Of a DNA stretch of 64,000 nt, positions 44,882 to 54,188 are shown piece after piece. Under the pieces are notes generated by a model that worked only from the letters and a program-made list of their open reading frames with translations, was not told the origin of the DNA and ran no database searches. Positions within the stretch are counted from its first letter, which is position 1. Each line of letters starts with the position of its first letter. Source of the stretch: Vibrio sp. Hep-1b-8. GTDB lineage: Bacteria; Pseudomonadota; Gammaproteobacteria; Enterobacterales; Vibrionaceae. Both the position numbers and the translations under genes were made by a program. The stretch spans positions 1 through 64,000 of the forward strand of contig NZ_QEWN01000003.1 of NCBI RefSeq assembly GCF_006124995.1. The letters run 5' to 3'.

Positions 44882-45424
44882 TTAGAAAGTGGGTGGCGTA
44901 GCCGCACTAATCAGTTCACATTCAACTTTGCCTCGGTTTCTAAAACGATGAGGCTTCTTGGTTTCAAAGTAGTAAGAGTCGCCTGCTTTAAGCAGTTGCG
45001 TCTTACTTCCGACAGTTATTTCAATTTCACCACTAATGATTATCCCGCCCTCTTCACCATCATGCTGCAAGAAGTCCGGTCCAGTATCCGTACCCGGTGG
45101 ATAAAACTCACGCAGAATAGCCAGCTGCCTGCCCTCACGTTTAGCGCCTACCAACAGCATCTTTATTTTGCCATCACCTAAATCAGCCATTTGATCGACG
45201 GTGAAGAAGATATCGTCTTTCGCTTCAATTTCAATGGTAAAAAACTCCCCCATTGAAATAGGAATCGCATCAAGGATTTTCTTCAAGGAACCGACAGACG
45301 GGTTAACGAGGTTCTGCTCAATCTGGGAAATCATTGAGTTGGTGACACCGCTGCGCTTTGCAAGCTCTCTCTGAGACAGTCCGCGCATCGTTCTTATTGT
45401 TTTGAGTTGTTTACCAACATCCAT
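44882..45424 (-). CDS. XRE-cupin regulator (second PuuR-like copy)
   Basis: A 180-residue regulator similar in plan to the one at 42.7 kb: HTH with GLSQRELAKRSGVTNSMISQIE and a C-terminal cupin with GEEGGIIISGEIEITV and GDSYYFETKKPHRFRN. It lies downstream of the potFGHI operon on the same strand, with a 128-base gap, so it may be autonomous. Two such regulators with different cupins could answer to different amines. Confidence 0.9.
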   Translation of the reverse strand: MDVGKQLKTIRTMRGLSQRELAKRSGVTNSMISQIEQNLVNPSVGSLKKILDAIPISMGEFFTIEIEAKDDIFFTVDQMADLGDGKIKMLLVGAKREGRQLAILREFYPPGTDTGPDFLQHDGEEGGIIISGEIEITVGSKTQLLKAGDSYYFETKKPHRFRNRGKVECELISAATPPTF

Positions 45425-45552
45425 GGCCTATCCTCTGAAAAAGTCATTGCAACACTAATGATACAAATTGATTATCACTACGCAAAATTAAGCCAACAAT
45501 TATAAATAAAGGTGATGGCATAGCAAGCTATACCACACCACCTTGAACAGCA

Positions 45553-46395
45553 CTATTGAGCAGCAAGTTTCATCTCAAGTTGCCGACGTTTTTCTGCTTT
45601 CGCCATCACCCACCAAGCGACAAAGGTCGCACACGCTACCGCCAATATGATGAGGGTCGCTAGAGCATTGATTTTCGGGCTGACCCCTAAACGAACGCTA
45701 GAGAACACCACCATAGGTAAGGTTGTAGCACTTGGCCCCGAAACAAAACTCGCAATAACTAAATCATCCAATGACAATGTGAATGCCAGTAACCATCCAG
45801 CGAGAATTGCTGGTGCGATAGTGGGTAAGGTGATTTGGAAGAAGACTTTCCAAGGCGGCGCGCCAAGATCCATCGCCGCCTCCTCAATCGATCGATCCAC
45901 TTCTTGTAGACGAGAACTGACTACAACGGTGACATAAGCCGTACAAAAAGTCACATGCGCTATCCATATCGTCAACATGCCTCGCTGTGAGAAGATGTCG
46001 AACACTTGCCCTAGCGCTATAAAGAGCAATAGCAAGGATAAGCCGGTAATCACCTCTGGCATAACCAGTGGAGCGGTGATCATAAAGGCAAAACCGGTTT
46101 CACCTCTGAACTTACCAAACCGGTTTAAGACAAAAGCAGCGATAGTACCAAGCACAACAGCTGCACTGGCTGACAAGAAACCGATCATCAGGCTCAGTTT
46201 AACCCCTCCCATCAATAGGTCATCTTCGAGAAGCTCAAAGTACCATTTGATTGAGAAACCTGACCAAACCGTTACCAATCTGTTTTCGTTAAACGAGTAA
46301 ATAATGAGGATTAGAATCGGTAGGTATAGAAACGTAAGACCTGCCGCGAGTATCGCCCACTTCCATTTGGTTTTATATACAGGAATCGCATCCAT
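45553..46395 (-). CDS. potI: Putrescine ABC permease PotI
   Basis: A 280-residue inner-membrane subunit with six spans and the EAA loop EEAAMDLGAPPWKVFFQITLP. It pairs with PotH. Its first base overlaps the end of potH (TAATG). It is the last gene of the pot operon. Confidence 0.9.
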   Translation of the reverse strand: MDAIPVYKTKWKWAILAAGLTFLYLPILILIIYSFNENRLVTVWSGFSIKWYFELLEDDLLMGGVKLSLMIGFLSASAAVVLGTIAAFVLNRFGKFRGETGFAFMITAPLVMPEVITGLSLLLLFIALGQVFDIFSQRGMLTIWIAHVTFCTAYVTVVVSSRLQEVDRSIEEAAMDLGAPPWKVFFQITLPTIAPAILAGWLLAFTLSLDDLVIASFVSGPSATTLPMVVFSSVRLGVSPKINALATLIILAVACATFVAWWVMAKAEKRRQLEMKLAAQ

Positions 46396-47309
46396 TAGTT
46401 TGCCTCCAACTCACGTTTCTGATAACGGTGGAACCACAGTATCGGAATCATTAACAGTAACAACATGACAATAGCCACTGCTGACGCCACGGGCCAATCT
46501 CGGTTATTGAAAAACTCTTGCCACAAAACTTTACCAATCAATATCGAATCAGGCCCACCAAGGAGCTCAGGGATAACGAACTCACCCACAGCAGGAATAA
46601 ACACTAACATCGAGCCAGCAATGATCCCCGCACGAGTGAGTGGGACAAGAATGCTAAATAGGGTCGTGTATGGCTTCGCACCTAAATCACTAGACGCTTC
46701 GATCAACGAATAGTCGACGCGCATTAAAGCGGTATAGATAGGCAAAACCATGAAAGGTAGGTAGGTGTAAACAATCCCTATGTAAACGGCAGCATCGGTA
46801 TGAAGTATTTTTAATGGCTCGTCAATGGCTCCTAACGACAGCAGGACATTGTTAAGCAATCCATTATTTTTGAGGATGCCTATCCACGCATAAACTCGAA
46901 TCAAGAAACTGGTCCATGACGGTAGAATGATTAGCATCAGTAAGATGTTTCGAGTCGCAGGTGTTGAGTGAACAATCGCCCAAGCGATCGGGAAACCAAT
47001 CAACAAACATAAAGCGGTCGACACTAGTGCGATGCGAATCGATTCTAGATATGACGAGATATAGAGATCATCTTCCACCAGATACTGATAGTTGCCGATG
47101 TTGAGCAACAGTTGTATTTGCTGCTCCGCATAGCTCCATAGCTCACTGTATGGCGGGATAGCAATTTGTGCTTCGGCGAAACTGATTTTGAACACAATAA
47201 GAAAAGGTAGCAGGAAAAACAGCAATAACCACCCATAGGGTACCGATAGTAATAGACACTTCGGCGTCGGAACCACACGCCAGAAGTTCAATTTGGCATG
47301 AGTTTTCAT
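46395..47309 (-). CDS. potH: Putrescine ABC permease PotH
   Basis: A 304-residue permease with six spans and the EAA loop EASSDLGAKPYTTLFSILVPLT. The N-terminal LLLFFLLPFLIVFKISFAEAQ span, followed by a long periplasmic loop, is typical of PotH/PotB. It overlaps the end of the ATPase gene by ATGA and the start of potI by one base. Confidence 0.9.
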   Translation of the reverse strand: MKTHAKLNFWRVVPTPKCLLLSVPYGWLLLFFLLPFLIVFKISFAEAQIAIPPYSELWSYAEQQIQLLLNIGNYQYLVEDDLYISSYLESIRIALVSTALCLLIGFPIAWAIVHSTPATRNILLMLIILPSWTSFLIRVYAWIGILKNNGLLNNVLLSLGAIDEPLKILHTDAAVYIGIVYTYLPFMVLPIYTALMRVDYSLIEASSDLGAKPYTTLFSILVPLTRAGIIAGSMLVFIPAVGEFVIPELLGGPDSILIGKVLWQEFFNNRDWPVASAVAIVMLLLLMIPILWFHRYQKRELEAN

Positions 47310-48448
47310 ATCTTAAGTACCACGCTACTTTCTAATTCCCAGCATAGGTTGACCCTTTGCTCCCAAGTCGGCATTTCTTTGCGATGACGGCTAGTGTTTT
47401 GCAAAGTGGCGGTCACCAATTTACCGCTTTCTAAGCGCACATGGTAAATCGACTGATTGCCCATATAAGCGATATCTTCAACAACACCAGAGCAGGAGTT
47501 CTCCGCGTTGGATGGTTTGTCGCACAGCATCATCTTCTCGGGGCGTATGGCGATATAAACAGGAATCCCTGGAGCACCAGATACACCGTGTGCAATTCGG
47601 ATTGGAGAAGGGAGATCCGGTGTAGCAATCGTTGCGCTATCGTTGTTGTTGGTCTCCAAAACACCTTCAAATACGTTAACTGAACCAATGAATCTAGCGG
47701 TGTATCTTGAGTTAGGGTGTTCATAAATGGCTTCGGGAGAACCGATTTGAGCAAACTGACCTTTGTTCATGATGGCAATGCGACTCGCCATCGTCATGGC
47801 TTCTTCTTGGTCATGTGTCACCATGACACATGTCACGCCAACGCTCTCAAGAATATCCACAACCTCAAGCTGCATTTTTTCTCTAAGGTTTTTGTCCAAC
47901 GCACCCATTGGTTCATCAAGAAGTAGTAACTTAGGTTTCTTCGCTAGGCTTCTCGCCAAGGCCACCCTTTGTTTCTGTCCACCAGATAGCTGATGTGGCT
48001 TACGATTGGCATAGTCTGTCATCCTCACCAAATCAAGCATATGTTTTACTGTCGCGTCGATCTCTTTGCTTGGCATGCCATCTTGCTTTAGCCCGTAAGC
48101 TATATTTTTGGCTACCGTCATATGGGGAAATAGAGCGTATGATTGAAACATCATGTTGACTGGACGACGGTACGGCGGGACATTCGCTAAGTCTTCACCA
48201 TCGAGTATAATTTGCCCTTCCGTAGGCTGTTCAAAACCCGCTAGCATTCTAAGTAGTGTTGATTTGCCGCAACCTGAGGCACCTAATAAGGCAAACAACT
48301 CACCTTGGTTGATGGTCAGGTCGACATTATCTACCGCAACATAGCCATCAAAGTTCTTGGTCAAACCTCGTATTTCTAACAAGGGTTTAGGCGGTTTAGA
48401 TTTTGTATGGCTATGCACTAGCTCGGTTTCAATAGACATCACACTCAT
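47306..48448 (-). CDS. potG: Putrescine ABC ATPase PotG
   Basis: A 380-residue ATPase of the CUT1/POPT type with Walker A GASGCGKSTLL, signature LSGGQKQRVALARSL, Walker B LLLLDEPMGALD, H-loop VTHDQEEAMTMA and a C-terminal TOBE domain. GGGAG precedes the chosen ATG by six bases. The potH start overlaps its stop. The assignment to PotG rather than PotA follows from the PotF-type binding protein next door. Confidence 0.92.
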   Translation of the reverse strand: MSVMSIETELVHSHTKSKPPKPLLEIRGLTKNFDGYVAVDNVDLTINQGELFALLGASGCGKSTLLRMLAGFEQPTEGQIILDGEDLANVPPYRRPVNMMFQSYALFPHMTVAKNIAYGLKQDGMPSKEIDATVKHMLDLVRMTDYANRKPHQLSGGQKQRVALARSLAKKPKLLLLDEPMGALDKNLREKMQLEVVDILESVGVTCVMVTHDQEEAMTMASRIAIMNKGQFAQIGSPEAIYEHPNSRYTARFIGSVNVFEGVLETNNNDSATIATPDLPSPIRIAHGVSGAPGIPVYIAIRPEKMMLCDKPSNAENSCSGVVEDIAYMGNQSIYHVRLESGKLVTATLQNTSRHRKEMPTWEQRVNLCWELESSVVLKI

Positions 48449-48496
48449 ATCTTTCTCCCTACAGCGGCGAGCACCCGAAAGTGCCCGCCTTACAAC

Positions 48497-49606
48497 TTAG
48501 TTTTTAATAAAGTCAGTCCACGCACGTGTAATAGTTCGTGAAACCTTATGTGGCAACATTTTCGAGCTGTACAACTTCTCTTGTGCCTCTGGCGTAGGGT
48601 AGATACCTGGATCATCTAAGATTTCCTGATCAATAAACTCACGCGAAGGTAAGTTCGGGTTTGCATACCAAACGTAGTTACTGATTTCAGCAATCACTTC
48701 TGGACGCATCAGGAAGTTGATAAACAAGTGAGCGTTTTCAGGGTGCTTCGCCTCTTTAGGGATCGCCATTAAGTCGAACCAGGCAAGTGCGCCCTCTTTC
48801 GGAATAGAGTAAGCAATTTCTACCCCGTTATCCGCTTCAGCTGCGCGATCGGCCGCCTGCAGAACATCACCAGACCAACCGATAGCAACACAGATATCAC
48901 CATTTGCTAAGTCATTGATGTATTGAGATGAGTGGAAGTAGGTAACGTACGGACGAATATCCTTAAGCAGGGCAAGCGCATCCTTTTTGTAGTCACTGGT
49001 TTTGGTACTGTTTGGATCTTTACCTAAGTAATTAAGTGACGCAGCCATGATTTCCGATGGTGCATTCAGGAAACCAACGCCACACTGAGCCAGCTTCTCC
49101 ATGTTCTCTGGTTTAAAGACCAGATCCCAGCTGTCAACGGGCGCATCTTTACCAAGGATCGCTTCCACTTTCTCGATGTTGTAACCAATACCTGTTGTAC
49201 CCCATAGGTATGGAATCGAGTAATCGTTGTTAGGATCGACGGTATCCGCCAGTATTGCCATCAGTTTAGGATCTAAGTTCTTGTAGTTACTCAGCTTGCT
49301 TTTATCCAGCTTCTGGAACGCACCCGCTTTTGCCTGACGTCCAAGGAAGTCATTACTCGGCACCACAATATCGAAACCTGTGTTACCTGAGAGAATTTTC
49401 GCTTCTAACACTTCGTTAGAGTCGAAAACATCGTAAACCACCTTAATACCAGTCTCTTGTTCAAACTTGGCAATCGTGTCTTCCGCGATATAATCTGACC
49501 AGTTATAAACGTTAAGAACTTTCTCTTCGCCAGCGTGCACTAATGCCGGTGCAGTAACCATTGCTGCTCCCAGCGCCATGCCGATATATGATTTTAGTTT
49601 AACCAT
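48497..49606 (-). CDS. potF: Periplasmic putrescine-binding protein PotF
   Basis: A 369-residue exported binding protein. A signal peptide (cleavage after VHAG region) is followed by VLNVYNWSDYIAEDTI and the ligand residues of PotF/PotD proteins such as WGTTGIGYN, IGWSGDVLQAADRA and WFDLMAIPK. The general plan favours putrescine over spermidine, but the choice cannot be fixed by eye. It comes 44 bases after the aminotransferase gene and 48 bases before potG. Confidence 0.9.
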   Translation of the reverse strand: MVKLKSYIGMALGAAMVTAPALVHAGEEKVLNVYNWSDYIAEDTIAKFEQETGIKVVYDVFDSNEVLEAKILSGNTGFDIVVPSNDFLGRQAKAGAFQKLDKSKLSNYKNLDPKLMAILADTVDPNNDYSIPYLWGTTGIGYNIEKVEAILGKDAPVDSWDLVFKPENMEKLAQCGVGFLNAPSEIMAASLNYLGKDPNSTKTSDYKKDALALLKDIRPYVTYFHSSQYINDLANGDICVAIGWSGDVLQAADRAAEADNGVEIAYSIPKEGALAWFDLMAIPKEAKHPENAHLFINFLMRPEVIAEISNYVWYANPNLPSREFIDQEILDDPGIYPTPEAQEKLYSSKMLPHKVSRTITRAWTDFIKN

Positions 49607-49650
49607 TTGGATCTCCGTTCCTCTTGCTTGTTGCTCGTGTACGTGACCGA

Positions 49651-51000
49651 CTAAGACTTGACGTCCGCCAACGTGTTATCTAAAGCTTGTTTCGCTTTAG
49701 TGACCAGTTGATCGATTTCGTCTTTACTGATGATCAGTGGTGGTGAACAGATCATTGAGTCGCCCACCGCTCGTAAGACAACGCCTGCGTCAAAACAGTG
49801 CTCTCGACAGCGAGTCCCTACGTCGAGATCTTTGTCAAAGCGCTGATTGGTCTGTTTGTCAGCAACCAGTTCAATCGCACCAACCAAACCTTTACATCGA
49901 GCTTCACCGACCAACGGATGCTGTGCCAGTTCACTCCAACGCTTGGCAAAGTATGGAGCGATCTCTTCGCGCACTTGATTAACGACGTTGAGTCGCTGCA
50001 TCTCTTTAATATTGGCAATGGCTACTGCACAGGCTGCCGGGTGACCTGAATAAGTGAAGCCATGAGCGAACTCTGTATCAGCGTCAGTCAGCACTTTTGC
50101 TACGTGGTCGCGAACCATTACCCCACCCAGAGGCAGGTAGCCCGAAGTAATGCCCTTCGCCATACACATCAGATCGGGTTTGATGTTGAACGCTTGGCTG
50201 GCAAACCATTCACCAGTACGACCAAAGCCACATATGACTTCATCGACGATCAATAGGATTTCGTATTTGTCACAAATACGTTGAATTTCTGGCCAATAGC
50301 TATCTGGCGGGATAATCACGCCGCCTGCCCCCTGAATCGGTTCGGCAATAAAGGCAGCAACATTACCTTCACCTAACTCAAGAATTTTGGCTTCCAATTG
50401 GCGAGCACGCTCTAGACCAAACTCGTTGGCATCTTGCCCCTGACCTTCACCAAAGTGATAAGGCTGATCGATATGAACGATATTGGGTAGTGGCAAACCA
50501 CCTTGCGCATGCATAAACTTCATACCACCCAGGCTTGCGCCGGCCATGGTGCTGCCGTGGTAAGCGTTATGACGGCTGATCACGGTTTGCTTGCTGGCTT
50601 TGCCTTTGCTTGCCCAGTAATGGCGAACCATGCGCAGTACGGTGTCATTACACTCAGAACCTGAGCCTGTGAAGAAGACATGGTTCATCCCCTCTGGCGT
50701 GATTTCAGCCAGTAAGGTAGAAAGCTCTACTGCCGGCGGATGAGTGGTCTGGAAGAACAGATTGTAATAAGGCAGTTCCTTTAGCTGCTCAGTAGCGGCA
50801 TCAATCAGCGGTTGACTGCTATAGCCAAGGTTTACACACCAAAGCCCAGCCATACCATCAAGAATTTTGTTACCGTCCTCATCGTAAATGTAAACGCCCT
50901 CAGCTTTAGTAATGACGCGAGAACCTTTTGCATTTAATGACTTAAAGTTAGTAAAAGGGTGCAAACAATGTGCACTGTCTTGCTCAATCCATGTAGACAT
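49651..51000 (-). CDS. Putrescine:pyruvate-type class III aminotransferase (SpuC-like)
   Basis: A 449-residue PLP enzyme with GMAGLWCVNLGYS, FFTGSGSECNDTVLRM, LLIVDEVICGFGRTG and the PLP Lys in CMAKGITSGYLPLGG. It resembles Pseudomonas SpuC, which transaminates putrescine to 4-aminobutyraldehyde. Its place between the PuuA-type ligase and potF supports a polyamine role. It is a different paralogue from the aminotransferase at 41.2 kb. Confidence 0.88.
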   Translation of the reverse strand: MSTWIEQDSAHCLHPFTNFKSLNAKGSRVITKAEGVYIYDEDGNKILDGMAGLWCVNLGYSSQPLIDAATEQLKELPYYNLFFQTTHPPAVELSTLLAEITPEGMNHVFFTGSGSECNDTVLRMVRHYWASKGKASKQTVISRHNAYHGSTMAGASLGGMKFMHAQGGLPLPNIVHIDQPYHFGEGQGQDANEFGLERARQLEAKILELGEGNVAAFIAEPIQGAGGVIIPPDSYWPEIQRICDKYEILLIVDEVICGFGRTGEWFASQAFNIKPDLMCMAKGITSGYLPLGGVMVRDHVAKVLTDADTEFAHGFTYSGHPAACAVAIANIKEMQRLNVVNQVREEIAPYFAKRWSELAQHPLVGEARCKGLVGAIELVADKQTNQRFDKDLDVGTRCREHCFDAGVVLRAVGDSMICSPPLIISKDEIDQLVTKAKQALDNTLADVKS

Positions 51001-51113
51001 AGTTAACTCTCATCTTTTTCAGATATCGATATAAACTCGGTAAACTGACCACAAACTAGCTCACCTTGTCTCAAGTCACCAGGCCAATAATGCCAAGTGG
51101 CTCGAGTCATGAT

Positions 51114-52445
51114 TTACACGTTCAATAATAGGAACTCACGCTCCCATGAACTGATCACTTGGAAAAACGTTTTGTATTCTTTGCGCTTAATGGCGACATA
51201 AGCCGCTACAAAACGATCGCCTAAAATTTCACGAAGCTCATCACTCTGCTCCAATAACACCAGTGAATCTTCCAGCGTATGTGGCAGAGAATAGGGTTGA
51301 GTTGTCATATCACCTGTACATTCTGGCGTTGGTGTGAGCTTCTCTTTCATGCCCAAATAACCACAAGCGAGGGTGAGTGCCATCGCCAAATATGGATTAG
51401 CATCAGCTCCCGCATAGCGGTTCTCGATTCGACGAGAATTTCTATCTGAAATAGGTACTCGCAATCCAACGGTGCGGTTGTCCACCCCCCAAGCCACGTT
51501 GGTAGGCGCAGATTCACCAAATACCAAACGGCGGTAGGAGTTCACATTCGGCGCAAAAAACGAAATTGCGGCAGGCGTGTATTTCTGCATACCAGCGATA
51601 TAGTTCATGAAGAGTTCACTGTTAGAGCCATCATCATTCGCAAACAGGTTCTGACCGTTGTCATCCACTAGACTCTGGTGAATATGCATCGCACTACCTG
51701 GCTCATTTTCCATTGGTTTTGCCATAAAGGTCGCATACACATCATGTTTTAATGCCGCTTCACGTACCGTACGCTTAAACAAGAACACTTGGTCAGCCCT
51801 ATCAAGTGGCTCACCGTGGTCAAAGTTGAGTTCCATTTGCGCGGCACCAGATTCGTGCACCAGGGTGTCAACATCCAACTCCTGTACTTCACAATAGTCG
51901 TACATATCTTCAAAAATCGGGTCAAATTCGTTAACAGCATCGATACTGAAAGACTGGCGAGCCGTTTCAGGGCGACCGTTACGACCAATTGGCGGTTCAA
52001 GTGGGTAATCCCAATCGAGGTTCTTCTTAACTAAGAAGAATTCGAGCTCTGGAGCCACAACTGGGTTCCAGCCTTCTTTTTTGTAGAGATCTAATACACG
52101 GCGTAATACGGCGCGGGGTGAGATATCGACAGGGTCACCGTCCACAGTGTAACAATCGTGGATGACCTGCGCTGTCGGCTCTTTAGTCCAGGGAACAAAA
52201 CGAATCGTATCCGGGTCTGGTTCCAAAAGCATGTCCTTCTCTGTTAAATCAATCATGCTTTCGTCATCAGGCCAGTCACCAGTTACTGTTTGGAAAAAAA
52301 CCGCTTCGGGAAGGCGCATACCTCCCTCTCGAAGAAACTTTTTGGCGGGCATGATCTTACCTCGCGCATTACCAGTAATATCAGGTATGAGGCATTCCAC
52401 CTCAGTAATCCTATTACTCTCAATCCATTTCGTTATCTTTTCCAT
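51114..52445 (-). CDS. puuA: Gamma-glutamylpolyamine synthetase (PuuA/SpuI type)
   Basis: A 443-residue glutamine-synthetase-like ligase that joins glutamate to putrescine with ATP. GS landmarks are VECLIPDITGNARGK at the N-terminus, APELEFFLV, MAKPMENEPGSAMHIHQSL, NSYRRLVFGESAPTNVAWG and RIENRYAGADANPYLAMA. It is the first gene of the minus-strand operon leading to potI and is divergent from a second such ligase. Confidence 0.9.
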   Translation of the reverse strand: MEKITKWIESNRITEVECLIPDITGNARGKIMPAKKFLREGGMRLPEAVFFQTVTGDWPDDESMIDLTEKDMLLEPDPDTIRFVPWTKEPTAQVIHDCYTVDGDPVDISPRAVLRRVLDLYKKEGWNPVVAPELEFFLVKKNLDWDYPLEPPIGRNGRPETARQSFSIDAVNEFDPIFEDMYDYCEVQELDVDTLVHESGAAQMELNFDHGEPLDRADQVFLFKRTVREAALKHDVYATFMAKPMENEPGSAMHIHQSLVDDNGQNLFANDDGSNSELFMNYIAGMQKYTPAAISFFAPNVNSYRRLVFGESAPTNVAWGVDNRTVGLRVPISDRNSRRIENRYAGADANPYLAMALTLACGYLGMKEKLTPTPECTGDMTTQPYSLPHTLEDSLVLLEQSDELREILGDRFVAAYVAIKRKEYKTFFQVISSWEREFLLLNV

Positions 52446-52765
52446 GATTTATTCACCTATTGTTTGGCGACAAATTTGTCAGCGACTTGGAATAGGATTG
52501 ACCTTGAACTGGTTAAATGTCAACCACAAATGTTAATTATTTTGATAATTTGATAGCTGAATTTTACAAATAATTAACAACAGTGTTGTGTTTTACTAAA
52601 CGTTGTGTAAGGGTAATATCGTGCGTTGGATGTTTTTTCATCAACTATGAGTAAGATTGTTATCGACAAAATATGGCTAACGTGTTGCTGAACACGCGAA
52701 GGAAAGTAAGGACGCACTTGCCCATCTCCCATAAGCGGTAATCAACTTAAGGAAGCGAATAAACA
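52446..52765. other. Divergent promoter region of the two ligase operons
   Basis: This AT-rich stretch lies between the two PuuA-type genes and must carry both promoters. I can see AT-rich near-palindromic patches but no operator that I can assign with confidence to the XRE-cupin regulators. Confidence 0.5.
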
Positions 52766-54160
52766 ATGAACGAGCTAGTCAAACAAACTATTACCACAAC
52801 ACAAGATGCACGCTCAGTTCACGGTGCTGCCAATATGATCGAACAGTTCATCCGTGCGAATCCTCTTGTCACCACAGTCGATCTGATGCTGTTTGATATT
52901 AACGGTGTTATCCGTGGTAAACGAGTTAACGCCTCTCAACTGGATAAGATCTCGGAACAGGGAATATGCTTACCTGCTTCTGTCTTCGCATTAGATATCT
53001 GTGGCGAAACGGTAGAGGAAACAGGTTTGGGCTTCGAACAAGGCGATGGCGACAGACTGTGTATGCTGGTTGACAGTTCATTGCAACTGACGCCTTGGCT
53101 TGAGAACAGTGCTCAAGCCATTGTTACCATGTATGAGCCCGACAGCCAGCAGCCCTTTTTCGCTGATCCTCGTCACGTCCTTCAGGGGCAATTAGACAAA
53201 TTCACTCAACGTGGCTTAACCCCGTGCGTCGCGATAGAACTTGAGTTCTATCTGCAAGACGTTAAACCCGATGCAGACGGACAACCACAGCCACCTATCA
53301 TGCCACTCAGTGGTGAGCGAATGACGCAAACTCAAGTCTATTCACTTGATGAGCTTGATGAATTTAAGGCATTTCTTGACGAAGTCTTAGCGACATGTGA
53401 AATACAAAATATTCCAACAGACAATATCACCGCCGAATATGCTCCAGGCCAGTTCGAAGTTAACTTGCGCCACTGCGAGGATGTGCTTTTAGCCTGTGAC
53501 CAAGCAATGCTGTTGAAAAGAGTCATACGCGCCATTGCAAAAAAACACGGATTCTATGCCAACTTCATGGCTAAACCCTACACAGAGCACGCAGGTAACG
53601 GCTGCCACGTCCACGTTAGTCTGCTCGATCGCGACGGAGAAAATATCTTCGCTGACGATCAGAATACCCTACTTCACGCCATTGCAGGCATTCTCGACCA
53701 TATGGATGAAAGCATGGCGGTCTTGGCTCCAAACGCTAACTCTTATCGACGCTTGCAACCGAATATGTTTGTCCCACTCCAAATGACTTGGGGGTGGGAT
53801 AATCGTACCGTCGCAGTTCGTGTTCCCGCCGGTGAAAATAGTAATCGTCGGATTGAACATCGACTTGCAGGTGCTGATGTTAACCCATACTTAACGACCG
53901 CTGCCATTCTCGCTTCTATATTAGATGGTATTGAGAAGCAGCAACTTCCACCAGCGCCTATTGAAGGTGATGCCACACTTGTCGACGCACCAACGGTTCC
54001 GACCTCTTGGCAAGCTGCACTCGAACTGTTCGACCAGAGTCTGTTCTTGAAAGAGCAACTTGGAGAACAGTTCTGCAAAATCTATTTGGCAAACAAGCAA
54101 CATGAGCAGGAGCATTTTTCCGCTCAGGTATCGCCACTCGAGTACCAATGGTACAAGTAA
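52766..54160 (+). CDS. Second gamma-glutamylpolyamine synthetase-like ligase
   Basis: A 464-residue GS-like enzyme, clearly distinct from its divergent neighbour: DLMLFDINGVIRGKRV, IELEFYLQD, MAKPYTEHAGNGCHVHVSL, NSYRRLQPNMFVPLQMTWG and RIEHRLAGADVNPYL. It is followed 28 bases later by puuB, which suggests this copy feeds PuuB. A preference for another amine, such as GABA, ethanolamine or spermidine, would explain why two ligases are kept. Confidence 0.88.
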   Translation: MNELVKQTITTTQDARSVHGAANMIEQFIRANPLVTTVDLMLFDINGVIRGKRVNASQLDKISEQGICLPASVFALDICGETVEETGLGFEQGDGDRLCMLVDSSLQLTPWLENSAQAIVTMYEPDSQQPFFADPRHVLQGQLDKFTQRGLTPCVAIELEFYLQDVKPDADGQPQPPIMPLSGERMTQTQVYSLDELDEFKAFLDEVLATCEIQNIPTDNITAEYAPGQFEVNLRHCEDVLLACDQAMLLKRVIRAIAKKHGFYANFMAKPYTEHAGNGCHVHVSLLDRDGENIFADDQNTLLHAIAGILDHMDESMAVLAPNANSYRRLQPNMFVPLQMTWGWDNRTVAVRVPAGENSNRRIEHRLAGADVNPYLTTAAILASILDGIEKQQLPPAPIEGDATLVDAPTVPTSWQAALELFDQSLFLKEQLGEQFCKIYLANKQHEQEHFSAQVSPLEYQWYK

Positions 54161-54188
54161 GTTCAACTTTAGTTTTAAGGACAAAGCT

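Noticed and set aside
54060..54188. Upstream start for PuuB
   Set aside because: It would overlap the ligase gene by about 100 bases; a good ribosome site and family N-terminus are at 54189.
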